A stretch of 64,000 bases of DNA from an uncultured Aquitalea sp. (GTDB lineage Bacteria; Pseudomonadota; Gammaproteobacteria; Burkholderiales; Chromobacteriaceae). Location: contig NZ_CAMFLA010000017.1 of the NCBI RefSeq assembly GCF_945957525.1, forward strand, positions 1 through 64,000, given 5' to 3'. Made by a program: the position numbers and the translations under genes. Shown here piece by piece: positions 43,031-52,052 of this stretch (positions within the stretch are counted from its first letter, which is position 1; each line of letters begins with the position of its first letter). The notes below the pieces were generated by a model. The model saw only the letters and a list, made by a program, of their open reading frames with translations, was not told the DNA's origin and ran no database searches.

Positions 43031-45637
43031 TCAGGCCGTGGCGGATTCGAGAAAGTCCTGGGCGAAGCGTTGCAGCACGCCCCCCGCCTTGTACACGCGC
43101 ACTTCGGCGGCAGTGTCCAGGCGGCAGGTTACCGGGGTTTCCACGGTGTCGCCGTTGCGGCGGTGGATCACCAGCGTCAGGTCGCAGCGCGGAGAAATCT
43201 CGCCCTTCACGTCGTAGGTTTCGCTGCCGTCCAGCGCCAGTGTCTTGCGGTTGACGCCCGGCTTGAACTCCAGCGGCAGTACACCCATGCCCACCAGATT
43301 GGTACGGTGGATGCGTTCGAAGCCTTCGGCGGCGATGGCTTCCACGCCGGCCAGACGCACGCCCTTGGCGGCCCAGTCGCGCGAAGAGCCCTGGCCGTAG
43401 TCGGCGCCGGCCACGATGATCAGGTTCTGCTTGCGATCCATATAGGTTTCGATGGCTTCCCACATGCGCAACACCTTGCCGTCCGGCTCCACGCGCGTCA
43501 GCGAGCCTTGCTTCACCTCGCCGTCGATCACGGCCATTTCGTTCACCAGCTTGGGGTTGGCGAAGGTGGCGCGCTGGGCGGTGAGGTGGTCGCCGCGGTG
43601 GGTGGCGTAAGAGTTGAAGTCCTCTTCCGGCAGGCCCATCTTGGCCAGGTACTCGCCGGCGGCGCTGTCCGGCAGGATGGCGTTGGAGGGCGACAGGTGG
43701 TCGGTAGTGATGTTGTCCGGCAGTACGGCCAGCGGGCGCATGCCCTTCAGCGTGCGTTCGCCGGCCAGCGCGCCTTCCCAGTAGGGCGGACGGCGGATAT
43801 AGGTGGACATCGGTCGCCAGTCGTAGAGCGGGCTTTCGGCTTGCTCGGCCACGCCCAGATCGAACATGGGGATGTAGATCTGCTTGAATTGCTCCGGCTT
43901 GACGCTGGCGGCCACGATGGCGTCGATTTCCTCGTCGCTGGGCCACAGGTCCTTCAGGCGGATTTCCTTGCCGTCCACCACGCCCAGCACATCCTGTTCG
44001 ATGTCGAAGCGCATGGTGCCGGCGATGGCGTAGGCCACCACCAAGGGCGGCGAGGCCAGGAAGGCCTGTTTGGCGTAGGGGTGGATGCGACCGTCAAAAT
44101 TGCGGTTGCCGGACAGGACGGCGGTGGCGTAGAGATCGCGATCGATGATTTCCTGCTGTATTTTCGGGTCCAGTGCACCGGACATGCCGTTACAGGTGGT
44201 GCAGGCATAGGCCACGATGCCAAAGCCCAGCGCTTCCAGATCGCCCAGCAGGCCGGCTTCTTCCAGATACAGCTTGGCCACTTTGGAGCCGGGCGCGAAG
44301 GAGGTCTTCACCCAGGGTTTGCGGCTGAGGCCCAGTTGCTTGGCTTTGCGCGCCAGCAGGCCGGCGGCTACCACGTTGCGCGGGTTGGAGGTGTTGGTGC
44401 AGCTGGTGATGGCTGCGATGATCACCGCGCCGTCCGGCAGCAGGCCCTGTGCCTCTTCGGCGCGGGCGGCGTCTAGCAGAGCGGCGTCGGCGATGCCCCG
44501 CTCCTGCAGGGCGGTGGTAGGCAGGCGCTTGTGCGGGTTGGACGGGCCGGCCATATTGCGCACCACAGTCGACAAATCAAAGCTCAGCACGCGTTCGTAT
44601 TCGGCGCCGGATAGCGCGTCGGCCCACAGGCCGGTGGTCTTGGCATAGTTTTCCACCAATGCCACTTGCTCCGGCTCGCGGCCGGTCAGCTTCAGGTAAT
44701 CGATGGTCTGGCCGTCGATGTAGAACATGGCGGCGGTAGCGCCGTATTCCGGGCACATATTGGAGATGGTGGCGCGATCGCCGATGGACAGGCTGTCCGC
44801 GCCTTCGCCGAAGAATTCCACATAAGCGCCCACTACGCGCTCCTTGCGCAGAAACTCGGTCAGCGCCAGGACGATATCGGTGGCGGTGATGCCGGGCTGG
44901 CGTTTGCCGGCGAGCTTGACGCCGACGATGTCCGGCAGACGCATCATGGACGGGTGGCCCAGCATGACGGTTTCCGCCTCCAGGCCACCCACGCCGATGG
45001 CGATCACGCCCAGCGCGTCCACGTGCGGCGTGTGGCTATCGGTGCCGACACAGGTATCGGGGAAGGCCACGCCGTCGCGCGACTGGATCACCGGCGACAT
45101 TTTTTCCAGATTGATCTGGTGCATGATGCCGTTGCCCGCCGGAATCACGTCTACGTTCTTGAAGGCAGTACGCGTCCAGTTGATGAAGTGGAAACGGTCC
45201 TCGTTGCGGCGATCTTCAATCGCGCGATTTTTCTCGAAAGCCTGCGGGTCGAAACCACCGCATTCCACTGCTAGGGAGTGGTCGACGATCAGCTGCGTCG
45301 GCACCACTGGGTTCACCAGCGATGGGTCGCCGCCCTGATCCGCAATCGCATCGCGCAGGCCTGCCAGATCCACCAGCGCGGTTTGCCCCAGAATGTCGTG
45401 GCACACCACGCGCGCCGGATACCAGGGGAAATCCAGATCGCGCTTGCGGTCGATCAGCTGGCGCAGCGAGGCGGTCAGCGCTTCCGGTTCGCAGCGGCGC
45501 ACCAGATTCTCGGCCAGCACGCGCGAGGTGTAAGGCAGCTTGTCGTAAGCGCCAGGCTGAATGGCGTTGACGGCTTCGCGGGCGTCGAAATAATCCAGCT
45601 GTGCGCCGGGCAGGGGTTTGCGGTGTGCTTTGTTCAT
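43031..45637 (-). CDS. acnD: iron-sulfur 2-methylcitrate dehydratase (AcnD)
   Basis: 868 residues, aconitase superfamily. The cysteines of the 4Fe-4S cluster sit in SCTNTSNP and CTTCNGMSG, and the C-terminal swivel domain has GADYGQGSSRDWAAKG and GMGVLPLEFKPG. With prpF beside it and no prpD, this is AcnD, which dehydrates 2-methylcitrate, rather than a housekeeping aconitase. The start at 45637 (MNKAHRKPLPG) is preferred because the upstream frame to 45778 is low-quality sequence over the prpC-acnD gap. Confidence 0.95.
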   Translation of the reverse strand: MNKAHRKPLPGAQLDYFDAREAVNAIQPGAYDKLPYTSRVLAENLVRRCEPEALTASLRQLIDRKRDLDFPWYPARVVCHDILGQTALVDLAGLRDAIADQGGDPSLVNPVVPTQLIVDHSLAVECGGFDPQAFEKNRAIEDRRNEDRFHFINWTRTAFKNVDVIPAGNGIMHQINLEKMSPVIQSRDGVAFPDTCVGTDSHTPHVDALGVIAIGVGGLEAETVMLGHPSMMRLPDIVGVKLAGKRQPGITATDIVLALTEFLRKERVVGAYVEFFGEGADSLSIGDRATISNMCPEYGATAAMFYIDGQTIDYLKLTGREPEQVALVENYAKTTGLWADALSGAEYERVLSFDLSTVVRNMAGPSNPHKRLPTTALQERGIADAALLDAARAEEAQGLLPDGAVIIAAITSCTNTSNPRNVVAAGLLARKAKQLGLSRKPWVKTSFAPGSKVAKLYLEEAGLLGDLEALGFGIVAYACTTCNGMSGALDPKIQQEIIDRDLYATAVLSGNRNFDGRIHPYAKQAFLASPPLVVAYAIAGTMRFDIEQDVLGVVDGKEIRLKDLWPSDEEIDAIVAASVKPEQFKQIYIPMFDLGVAEQAESPLYDWRPMSTYIRRPPYWEGALAGERTLKGMRPLAVLPDNITTDHLSPSNAILPDSAAGEYLAKMGLPEEDFNSYATHRGDHLTAQRATFANPKLVNEMAVIDGEVKQGSLTRVEPDGKVLRMWEAIETYMDRKQNLIIVAGADYGQGSSRDWAAKGVRLAGVEAIAAEGFERIHRTNLVGMGVLPLEFKPGVNRKTLALDGSETYDVKGEISPRCDLTLVIHRRNGDTVETPVTCRLDTAAEVRVYKAGGVLQRFAQDFLESATA

Positions 45638-45747
45638 GGCGTTGACTTGTCGGCTAGTGGGGCGGGGCAATCGAATCGGTAAGGGTGCGGCTGGCGATGT
45701 TCGGCCTGACGCACCGGGAGCGGCCTGCGCCCCCGGTGCGCTTAATC

Positions 45748-46896
45748 TTAACGCTGATCGATCGGTACGAAACGGCAATCCTCAGGGCCGGTGTAGTTGG
45801 CCGAAGGACGGATAATCTTGCCGTCGATGCGTTGCTCGATCACATGCGCGCTCCAGCCGCTGGTGCGGGCGATCACGAACAGGGGCGTGAACATGGCGGT
45901 AGGCACGCCCATCATGTGGTAAGACACGGCGGAGAACCAGTCGAGGTTGGGGAACATCTTCTTGATGTCCCACATCACGCTTTCCAGGCGCTCGGCGATG
46001 TCGTACATGCGGGTATCGTTGGCGGCCTGGGACAGTTCCAGCGCCACCTCCTTGATCACCTTGTTGCGCGGATCGGAGATGGTGTACACCGGGTGGCCGA
46101 AGCCGATGACCACTTCCTTGCGTTCAACGCGGGCCTTGATGTCGGCCTCGGCTTCATCCGGATTGTCATAGCGCTTCTGAATTTCAAACGCCACTTCGTT
46201 GGCGCCGCCGTGCTTCGGCCCGCGCAGCGCGCCGATGGCGCCGGTGATGCTGGAGTACATGTCCGACCCGGTGCCGGCGATCACGCGGCTGGTGAAGGTC
46301 GAGGCGTTGAATTCATGCTCTGCGTAGAGAATCAGCGAGGTGTGCATCGCCTTCACCCACAACTCGGATGGCTTTTCGCCGTGCAGCAAGTGCAGGAAAT
46401 GGCCGCCGATGGAATCGTCGTCGGTTTCCACTTCGATGCGCTTGCCGTTATGGCTGAAGTGATACCAGTACAGCAACATGGAGCCCAGCGATGCCATCAG
46501 GCGATCGGCGATGTCGCGCGCGCCGGCCACATTGTGATCGTCTTTTTCCGGCAGCGCGCAGCCCAGCGCGGAGACGGCGCTGCGCATCACATCCATCGGG
46601 TGAGAGGCGGCGGGCAGGGCTTCCAGAACGGCTTTCACCGAAGCCGGCAAACCGCGCAGGGCCTTCAGCTTCTTCTTGTAGCCCACCAGCTCGGCGCGGT
46701 TCGGCAGCTTGCCGTGCACCAGCAGGTAGGCCACTTCTTCGAATTCGCACTTGTCGGCGATGTCCAGGATGTCGTAGCCGCGGTAGTGCAGGTCGTTGCC
46801 GCTGCGGCCGACGGTGCAGAGGGCAGTATTGCCGGCGGCCACGCCGGACAGGGCTACCGACTTCTTCGGCTTGCCGGTGATAACCACTTCAGTCAT
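45748..46896 (-). CDS. prpC: 2-methylcitrate synthase
   Basis: 382 residues of the citrate synthase family, short type II length. It joins propionyl-CoA and oxaloacetate. Conserved blocks include [19 protein letters not shown] at the start, [12 protein letters not shown] and [14 protein letters not shown] with the active-site His, and the late [31 protein letters not shown] on the minus strand is a strong ribosome binding site. It lies between prpB (95 bases upstream) and acnD. Confidence 0.96.
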   Translation of the reverse strand: MTEVVITGKPKKSVALSGVAAGNTALCTVGRSGNDLHYRGYDILDIADKCEFEEVAYLLVHGKLPNRAELVGYKKKLKALRGLPASVKAVLEALPAASHPMDVMRSAVSALGCALPEKDDHNVAGARDIADRLMASLGSMLLYWYHFSHNGKRIEVETDDDSIGGHFLHLLHGEKPSELWVKAMHTSLILYAEHEFNASTFTSRVIAGTGSDMYSSITGAIGALRGPKHGGANEVAFEIQKRYDNPDEAEADIKARVERKEVVIGFGHPVYTISDPRNKVIKEVALELSQAANDTRMYDIAERLESVMWDIKKMFPNLDWFSAVSYHMMGVPTAMFTPLFVIARTSGWSAHVIEQRIDGKIIRPSANYTGPEDCRFVPIDQR

Positions 46897-46991
46897 GCCA
46901 TTTCTCCTTGGTAAACCGTGTGTTTGCAGCCGCTCCGGGTATCGCCTCTAACGGGTGGAATGTCCGGAGCCAGCCTGTCGGATGGAAAGCC

Positions 46992-47873
46992 TTACTTGTT
47001 CTTGCCTTCGGCAAACAGCGCGTCCAGCTTCTGCTCGTAGTTGTGGTAGCCCAGGTGGTCGTAGAGTTCCATGCGGGTTTGCATGGTATCCAGCACGCCT
47101 TTCTGGGTGCCGTCGCGACGCAGGGTTTCATAGACGTTCAGCGCCGCCTTGCTCATGGCGCGGAAGGCGGAAAGCGGGTAGAGCACCAGTGATACGCCGT
47201 TTTCGCCCAGCTCTTCTGTGGTGAACAGCGGGGTGGAGCCAAACTCGGTGATGTTGGCCAGTACCGGCACCTTCACCGCTTCGGCAAACCGGCGGTACAT
47301 CGCCAGATCGGTCATGGCTTCAGGGAAAATCATGTCGGCGCCGGCCTCTACGCAGGCCACGGCGCGCTCGATGGCGGCGTCCAGCCCTTCCACGGCCAGC
47401 GCGTCGGTACGCGCCATGATGACGAAGCTATCGTCGCGGCGGGCGTCGGTGGCGGCTTTCACCCGGTCAACCATTTCTTCCTGACTGACGATGGCTTTGT
47501 TGGGACGATGGCCACAGCGCTTTTGCTGCACCTGGTCTTCAATATGCACGGCGGCGGCGCCGGCTTTTTCCAGATTGCGGATGGCGCGGGCAATATTGAA
47601 AGCGCCCCCCCAGCCGGTGTCGATGTCCACCAGAAGCGGCAGCTCGGTCACGTCGGTGATGCGGCGCACATCGATCAGCACGTCTTCAAGGGTAGTGATG
47701 CCAAGGTCGGGAATGCCGCAAGAACATGCCGCCACGCCGCCGCCGGACAAGTACAGGGACTTGAATCCGCTATGTTCGGCCAAACGTGCAGTATAGGCAT
47801 TGACGGCACCCACAACCTGCAGCGGTTTTTCCTGTTCTACGGCGAGGCGGAATCGTTGTCCGGGAGTGCTCAT
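46992..47873 (-). CDS. prpB: 2-methylisocitrate lyase
   Basis: 293 residues, isocitrate lyase/PEP mutase superfamily. It cleaves 2-methylisocitrate to pyruvate and succinate, the last step of the methylcitrate cycle. VDIDTGWGG binds Mg, KRCGHRPNK contains the catalytic cysteine, and [12 protein letters not shown] and [11 protein letters not shown] are conserved. The start at 47873 ([11 protein letters not shown]) is chosen; the frame extends to 47960 over the promoter. It is the first gene of the operon. Confidence 0.96.
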   Translation of the reverse strand: MSTPGQRFRLAVEQEKPLQVVGAVNAYTARLAEHSGFKSLYLSGGGVAACSCGIPDLGITTLEDVLIDVRRITDVTELPLLVDIDTGWGGAFNIARAIRNLEKAGAAAVHIEDQVQQKRCGHRPNKAIVSQEEMVDRVKAATDARRDDSFVIMARTDALAVEGLDAAIERAVACVEAGADMIFPEAMTDLAMYRRFAEAVKVPVLANITEFGSTPLFTTEELGENGVSLVLYPLSAFRAMSKAALNVYETLRRDGTQKGVLDTMQTRMELYDHLGYHNYEQKLDALFAEGKNK

Positions 47874-47912
47874 GGCGTCGTCCTTGGCTGTCTGGTAAAT
47901 TTTGGAATCATT

Positions 47913-47926
47913 CAAGCAAGTGCTTG
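47913..47926. promoter_or_regulatory. inverted repeat at the prp transcription start (candidate operator)
   Basis: CAAGCA-AG-TGCTTG lies just downstream of the -10 box, overlapping the expected transcription start. The position suits a repressor; the regulator gene is not in the window. Confidence 0.45.
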
Positions 47927-47931
47927 GTTGG

Positions 47932-47960
47932 AGTGTAATCACTCTACTGACCCAGCGCAA
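47932..47960 (-). promoter_or_regulatory. candidate sigma-70 promoter of the prp operon
   Basis: On the minus strand TTGCGC (47960-47955) and TACACT (47937-47932) are 17 bases apart, about 60 bases before the prpB start. Confidence 0.55.
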
Positions 47961-48030
47961 GCAGGCTGTGCGTGAATGTTCAAGTTTTGGCCCGGCTCTG
48001 GTATGGTTCGCACCAGAAATAATGCTCGGG

Positions 48031-48058
48031 GAACTTCAAGACACGCGCCATGGTCTAG
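48031..48058 (+). promoter_or_regulatory. sigma-E-type promoter in front of rpoE
   Basis: GGGGAACTT (hexamer GAACTT at 48031-48036), 17 bases, then TCTAG (48054-48058) match the RpoE consensus GGAACTT-N16-TCTGA. It lies 65 bases before the rpoE start, so sigma-E probably activates its own operon. An 8-bp inverted repeat TAGTGTTG/CAACACTA (48056-48088) follows in the leader. Confidence 0.7.
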
Positions 48059-48122
48059 TGTTGAGTCCATAGCATCACCACAACACTAAACCCGTGGACA
48101 CATCAGGGAGCATTACAACGAC

Positions 48123-48722
48123 ATGAGTGATCGTGAGATCGATCAACAGTTGGTGGAGCGTGCCCAGCGAGGTGAAAAAAGAGCTTTCGATCTGCTTGTT
48201 GCTAAATATCAGCGACGTCTGGCCAGGTTGTTGTCACGTTTCATTCGCGACGGTTCGGACATCGAAGATGTAACGCAAGAGGCGTTTGTCAAAGCGTATC
48301 GTGCCTTGCCGTCCTTTCGCGGCGAGAGTGCTTTTTACACATGGCTTTACAGGATTGGCATCAATACCGCCAAGAATTTCCTGAGTTCATCGGGGCGTCG
48401 CCCCGTCGTTCACAGCGAGTTCGAAGACGAGGATGGCGAAAGTTTCGACCTGGCTTCCCAGGTGCCGGACTTCAACACCCCCGAAACCGAAATGATGAAC
48501 AAGGAAATCGTGGCGACGGTCAATGCGGCCGTGGAGGCTTTGCCGGAGGAGCTACGTACCGCCATCACGCTGCGCGAGATGGATGGACTGTCCTACGATG
48601 AAATCGCCAAGGTCATGAACTGTCCGATAGGCACCGTGCGTTCCCGTATTTTCCGGGCGCGCGAGGCTATTGCTGCTGAACTGAGGCCATTGCTGGATAC
48701 GGCCAAAAACAGAAGGTGGTAG
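48123..48722 (+). CDS. rpoE: RNA polymerase sigma-E factor
   Basis: 199 residues, group 4 (ECF) sigma factor. Region 2 reads AFDLLVAKYQRRLARLLSRF ... DIEDVTQEAFVKAYRAL ... FYTWLYRIGINTAKN. Region 4 reads EELRTAITLREMDGLSYDEIAKVMNCPIGTVRSRIFRAREAI, which would contact the -35 GAACTT element. It directs the envelope-stress response. It is the first gene of rpoE-rseA-rseB-mucD; rseA starts 2 bases after its stop. Confidence 0.96.
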   Translation: MSDREIDQQLVERAQRGEKRAFDLLVAKYQRRLARLLSRFIRDGSDIEDVTQEAFVKAYRALPSFRGESAFYTWLYRIGINTAKNFLSSSGRRPVVHSEFEDEDGESFDLASQVPDFNTPETEMMNKEIVATVNAAVEALPEELRTAITLREMDGLSYDEIAKVMNCPIGTVRSRIFRAREAIAAELRPLLDTAKNRRW

Positions 48723-48724
48723 GT

Positions 48725-49198
48725 ATGAAAGAGACGATATCCGCGCTGATGGACAGCGAGCTGGATGGGCAGCAGTCGCAAAAGGCGATCGGCGCAATTT
48801 GCGCAGACGAAGGCCTGAAGCGCGCTTGGGATGAATACCATCTGATCGGCGAGGCCATGCGGTCGGGCAGCCATCTGTCCGTAAACGTAAGTCGGCAAGT
48901 TGCCGACAGGTTGGCGGAAGAGCCTACCGTGCTGGCTCCGCGTCGCTGGTTTGCTCCGATACGCACCCGCAGGGCGGGCGCGGTGGCGCTGGCCGCCAGT
49001 GTCAGCTTTGCCGCGGTCGTGGGGTGGCAGCAGCTTTCCCATAACGGTTCGCCGGCGGGCATGATGGCCGACAGGGGCGTGCCTGTCGCCGCGCAAGCAA
49101 TGCAGGATCGCGATGATCTCTATCTTTCCGCTCACCAGGAAATGACGGCGGATCAGAGCGTGTACAAGGTATCCTACGGCAACGGAGCACGTCGTTGA
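48725..49198 (+). CDS. rseA: anti-sigma-E factor RseA/MucA
   Basis: 157 residues. The N-terminal cytoplasmic domain (MKETISALMDSELDGQQS, LKRAWDEYHLIGEAMR) is the zinc-free anti-sigma fold that traps RpoE. A membrane segment AGAVALAASVSFAAVVGW at about 80-97 anchors it, and the periplasmic part is short. On envelope stress it is cut by site-1 and site-2 proteases. The start at 48725 follows GGTGGTAGGT. Its stop overlaps the rseB start as TGATG. Confidence 0.9.
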   Translation: MKETISALMDSELDGQQSQKAIGAICADEGLKRAWDEYHLIGEAMRSGSHLSVNVSRQVADRLAEEPTVLAPRRWFAPIRTRRAGAVALAASVSFAAVVGWQQLSHNGSPAGMMADRGVPVAAQAMQDRDDLYLSAHQEMTADQSVYKVSYGNGARR

Positions 49199-50154
49199 TG
49201 CGATTGTTTTTATTGTCCGGAATCGTGATGATGGGGGCGGCTGTGGCCGCCCAGGCGGATGATGATTGGCAGGTAGTGCGCAAGGCGGCGGTGGCTGCAA
49301 GGCAGCAACCGTTGTCCGGTACCTACTTGCATCAGATGAACAACTCGCTTGAGACTTTCCGCATGGTGCGTTCGGGCGCTGGCGACGCCGTGCAGGAAAA
49401 GCGCGCCTCGCTGGATGGCCCTTCCCGCGAGATTGTGCGCAATGGTCTGGAGCTGACCTGTTACGCGCCGGACAAAAAGTCGCTGGCTGCGGCGAAGATC
49501 AGCGCCATGCGACTCTTTCCTGCGTTGCTGCCGGATGATATAGGCAACATCGCACAGTCTTATTCCGTGAAAAAATCCGGCAAGGACCGGGTGGCGCAAA
49601 AAGACTGCAATTGGGTTGATCTCAAGCCCAAGGATAAACAGCGCTTTGTGCAGCGCATGTGCCTTGAGTCCGCCACGCTGCTTCCCTTGAAGATTGTCAC
49701 GCAGAATGGCACCGGCGATGTCATAGAGCAGTTCACTTTTACCGATATCGATCTGCAGTCTCCCAAAGACAAAAACCTGTTCAAGCCGCAATACAAGCTG
49801 AGTTACGTCTTGCGCAGCGCCAGTGCGCCGCCGTTGACCATTGATCCCGACGCGCAAAATGAAGTGACTGGGATGCCGGCTGGTTTCAAGTTGCTGCGCG
49901 CGGTGCAGCGGAGTTTGCCGGGGCAGCCTGATCGTCAGGTACGGCACATGGTGTATAGCGACGGGCTGGTGATGCTGTCCTTGTTCATCGAGCCTCAAGG
50001 CGAGGCCAAGTCAGAGCGCGTGGTGAACCTGCATGGCGCGGTCAATATGGCAACGGCGGAGCAAGGTGACTATCAGGTAACACTGGTGGGTGACATGCCT
50101 GAGCCGGTGATGCTGGGCATGATCAAGAATCTCAAGATAGCGCTCAAACCATAG
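49198..50154 (+). CDS. rseB: periplasmic sigma-E regulatory protein RseB/MucB
   Basis: 318 residues with a signal peptide (MRLFLLSGIVMMGAAVAAQA). The MucB/RseB fold is recognisable from QQPLSGTYLHQMNNSLETFRM and the C-terminal PAGFKLLRAVQRSL ... HMVYSDGLVMLSLFIEP. It binds the periplasmic part of RseA and protects it until mislocalised outer-membrane lipids or lipoproteins titrate it away. The start overlaps the rseA stop by one base. Confidence 0.92.
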   Translation: MRLFLLSGIVMMGAAVAAQADDDWQVVRKAAVAARQQPLSGTYLHQMNNSLETFRMVRSGAGDAVQEKRASLDGPSREIVRNGLELTCYAPDKKSLAAAKISAMRLFPALLPDDIGNIAQSYSVKKSGKDRVAQKDCNWVDLKPKDKQRFVQRMCLESATLLPLKIVTQNGTGDVIEQFTFTDIDLQSPKDKNLFKPQYKLSYVLRSASAPPLTIDPDAQNEVTGMPAGFKLLRAVQRSLPGQPDRQVRHMVYSDGLVMLSLFIEPQGEAKSERVVNLHGAVNMATAEQGDYQVTLVGDMPEPVMLGMIKNLKIALKP

Positions 50155-50335
50155 CCGGCGAGAGGCCGGGCCCGGGAGGGCCTGGTCTCAGTGTTGTTGC
50201 AGAACAATACGACGATATTTTCCAAGCGGCGCTTAAGTTGGTCGCTACCTGCGCCATGGTTTGTGGCGCAGTGTCTTTCAGGCCTGAGATGATTGTCGAG
50301 TCAGGCTGTATGCCTAAATTCAAGATGGAGCGAAC

Positions 50336-51751
50336 ATGCCAATCAAGAAGCTGATTGTGTCCGCCATGTTGGCGGTGTCTGTGTTGACAATTGCAGCGCC
50401 GGCGGCAATGGCCGCCGATTTGCCGGACTTTACACGGATTGTGGAGAGTGAAGGGCGGGCAGTGGTGAACGTCAGTACGACAGCAACTGTGCGTGAAAAT
50501 GTCAGCATGGTGCCGCAAGGCATGGAGGGCGACCCGTTCTTTGAATTCTTCCGCCGTTTTGCGCCGCAGCAACAGCAGGAGCGCAAAGAAAGCTCGCTGG
50601 GTTCCGGTTTCATTATCTCCAAAGATGGCTATGTCTTGACCAATGCGCATGTGGTGGCGCGCGCCGATGAGATTACTGTCAAGCTGACCGACAAGCGCGA
50701 GTTCAAGGCCAAGGTGATTGGTTCGGATGCGCGGACTGATGTGGCGCTGTTGAAGATAGACGCCAACGATTTGCCGGTGGTGCGTATGGCCGACGTGGCC
50801 AACCTCAAGGTTGGCGAGTGGGTGCTGGCGATCGGCTCACCGTTTGGCTTTGACAATACGGTGACCTCCGGCATCGTGTCCGCCAAGAATCGGATGCTGC
50901 CTGACGAGAATTTCGTTCCCTTCATTCAGACCGACGCTGCGGTGAATCCGGGCAATTCCGGCGGCCCTTTGTTCAACCTGCGCGGCGAAGTGGTGGGCAT
51001 CAACTCCCAAATCTACAGCCGCTCCGGCGGTTTCATGGGCATTTCCTTTTCCATTCCGATTGATGTCGCCATGAATGTGGCCGACCAGTTGAAGGCCAAG
51101 GGCAAGGTGAGTCGTGGCCGTATTGGCGTGGCCATTCAAGAGTTGAGCAAGGATTTGGCTGCTTCGTTTGGTCTGGGCAAGCCGAATGGCGCTCTGATCA
51201 ATGATGTGGAAAAGAAAAGTCCTGCGGAGAAAGCAGGCTTGCGTACTGGCGATATCGTCTTGTCGGTGGGTGGTCAGCCGGTGGAGTCGTCCTCGGATCT
51301 GCCTCGCCTGATCGGCAACATTCAGCCGGGCAAGCCGGTGGCGATGGAAGTCTGGCGCAATCGCGCTCGCACCACGGTGACCGTCGTGCCTGAAGAGCTG
51401 AAGAACGAAGACCCGCGCATAGCGCAGCGTGAATACAAAGGTCAGCAGCAGGCTCCCGAGTCCCGCAGCATGAATCAGGTGGGTCTGGCCCTGGCTGAAC
51501 TCACCCCGCAGCAATTGTCGAAATTGGGCGTCAAGTATGCATTGCTTGTGCAGCGTGCCAGCGGCGCTGCCGCGCGTGCGGGCCTTCTGCCGGGTGATGT
51601 GATTCTTGGTGTCGGCGGCGAGGCAATCAGCAGTTTTGCCCAGTTCAAGTCTGTGATTGCCGGCGCGGCCAAGGGTAGCACCTTGGCTTTGCAGATCAAT
51701 CGCCGCGGCATGATCGTGTTTGTGCCCCTGACCGTGGGGGCGGCGGAATGA
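50336..51751 (+). CDS. mucD: periplasmic serine protease of the Do/DegP family (MucD)
   Basis: 471 residues. A signal peptide ends at PAAMAADLPD. The catalytic triad is His105 (LTNAHVVA), Asp135 (RTDVALLK) and Ser208 (NPGNSGGPLF). Two PDZ domains follow, with VKKS/AEKAGLRTGDIVLSVGGQPV and AARAGLLPGDVILGVGGEAI. It degrades or refolds damaged envelope proteins. It is 181 bases after rseB, and its stop overlaps the next gene as ATGA. In this position the pseudomonad name MucD fits. Confidence 0.94.
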   Translation: MPIKKLIVSAMLAVSVLTIAAPAAMAADLPDFTRIVESEGRAVVNVSTTATVRENVSMVPQGMEGDPFFEFFRRFAPQQQQERKESSLGSGFIISKDGYVLTNAHVVARADEITVKLTDKREFKAKVIGSDARTDVALLKIDANDLPVVRMADVANLKVGEWVLAIGSPFGFDNTVTSGIVSAKNRMLPDENFVPFIQTDAAVNPGNSGGPLFNLRGEVVGINSQIYSRSGGFMGISFSIPIDVAMNVADQLKAKGKVSRGRIGVAIQELSKDLAASFGLGKPNGALINDVEKKSPAEKAGLRTGDIVLSVGGQPVESSSDLPRLIGNIQPGKPVAMEVWRNRARTTVTVVPEELKNEDPRIAQREYKGQQQAPESRSMNQVGLALAELTPQQLSKLGVKYALLVQRASGAAARAGLLPGDVILGVGGEAISSFAQFKSVIAGAAKGSTLALQINRRGMIVFVPLTVGAAE

Positions 51752-51987
51752 GGCTGACGCTGTATTTTCGGGAGTACTGCAGTTTGTGCCACCAGATGTT
51801 GGCCGAACTCAAGCCCTGGCAAGCCAGATACGGGTTTGAGCTTGATGTGGTGGATGTGGACGCAGACCCGGAGCTGGAAGCCCGCTTCAATGAATTGGTG
51901 CCGGTGTTGATGGATGGCGACAAGGAAATCTGTCACTGGCATCTCGACGTCACTGCGCTGGCTGCACATTTGGGCGAAATCGGCTAA
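51748..51987 (+). CDS. glutaredoxin-like protein (DUF836), 79 aa
   Basis: A minimal thioredoxin fold: MRLTLYFREYCSLCHQMLAEL has a CxxC redox site after the first strand, and NELVPVLMDGDKEI provides the cis-proline strand. The family sits next to mucD and lepA in many betaproteobacteria. It overlaps the mucD stop by four bases, implying coupling. A thiol-disulfide role is inferred. A hairpin terminator follows. Confidence 0.88.
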   Translation: MRLTLYFREYCSLCHQMLAELKPWQARYGFELDVVDVDADPELEARFNELVPVLMDGDKEICHWHLDVTALAAHLGEIG

Positions 51988-52012
51988 AATCCGCGCCAGT
52001 GTGAGTGATCTC

Positions 52013-52040
52013 AAGGGCACGCGAGCGTGCCCTTCTCTTT
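52013..52040 (+). terminator. terminator between the sigma-E operon and lepA
   Basis: AAGGGCACGC / GCGTGCCCTT stem followed by CTCTTTT, just in front of the lepA leader. Confidence 0.8.
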
Positions 52041-52052
52041 TGCTGGATATCG

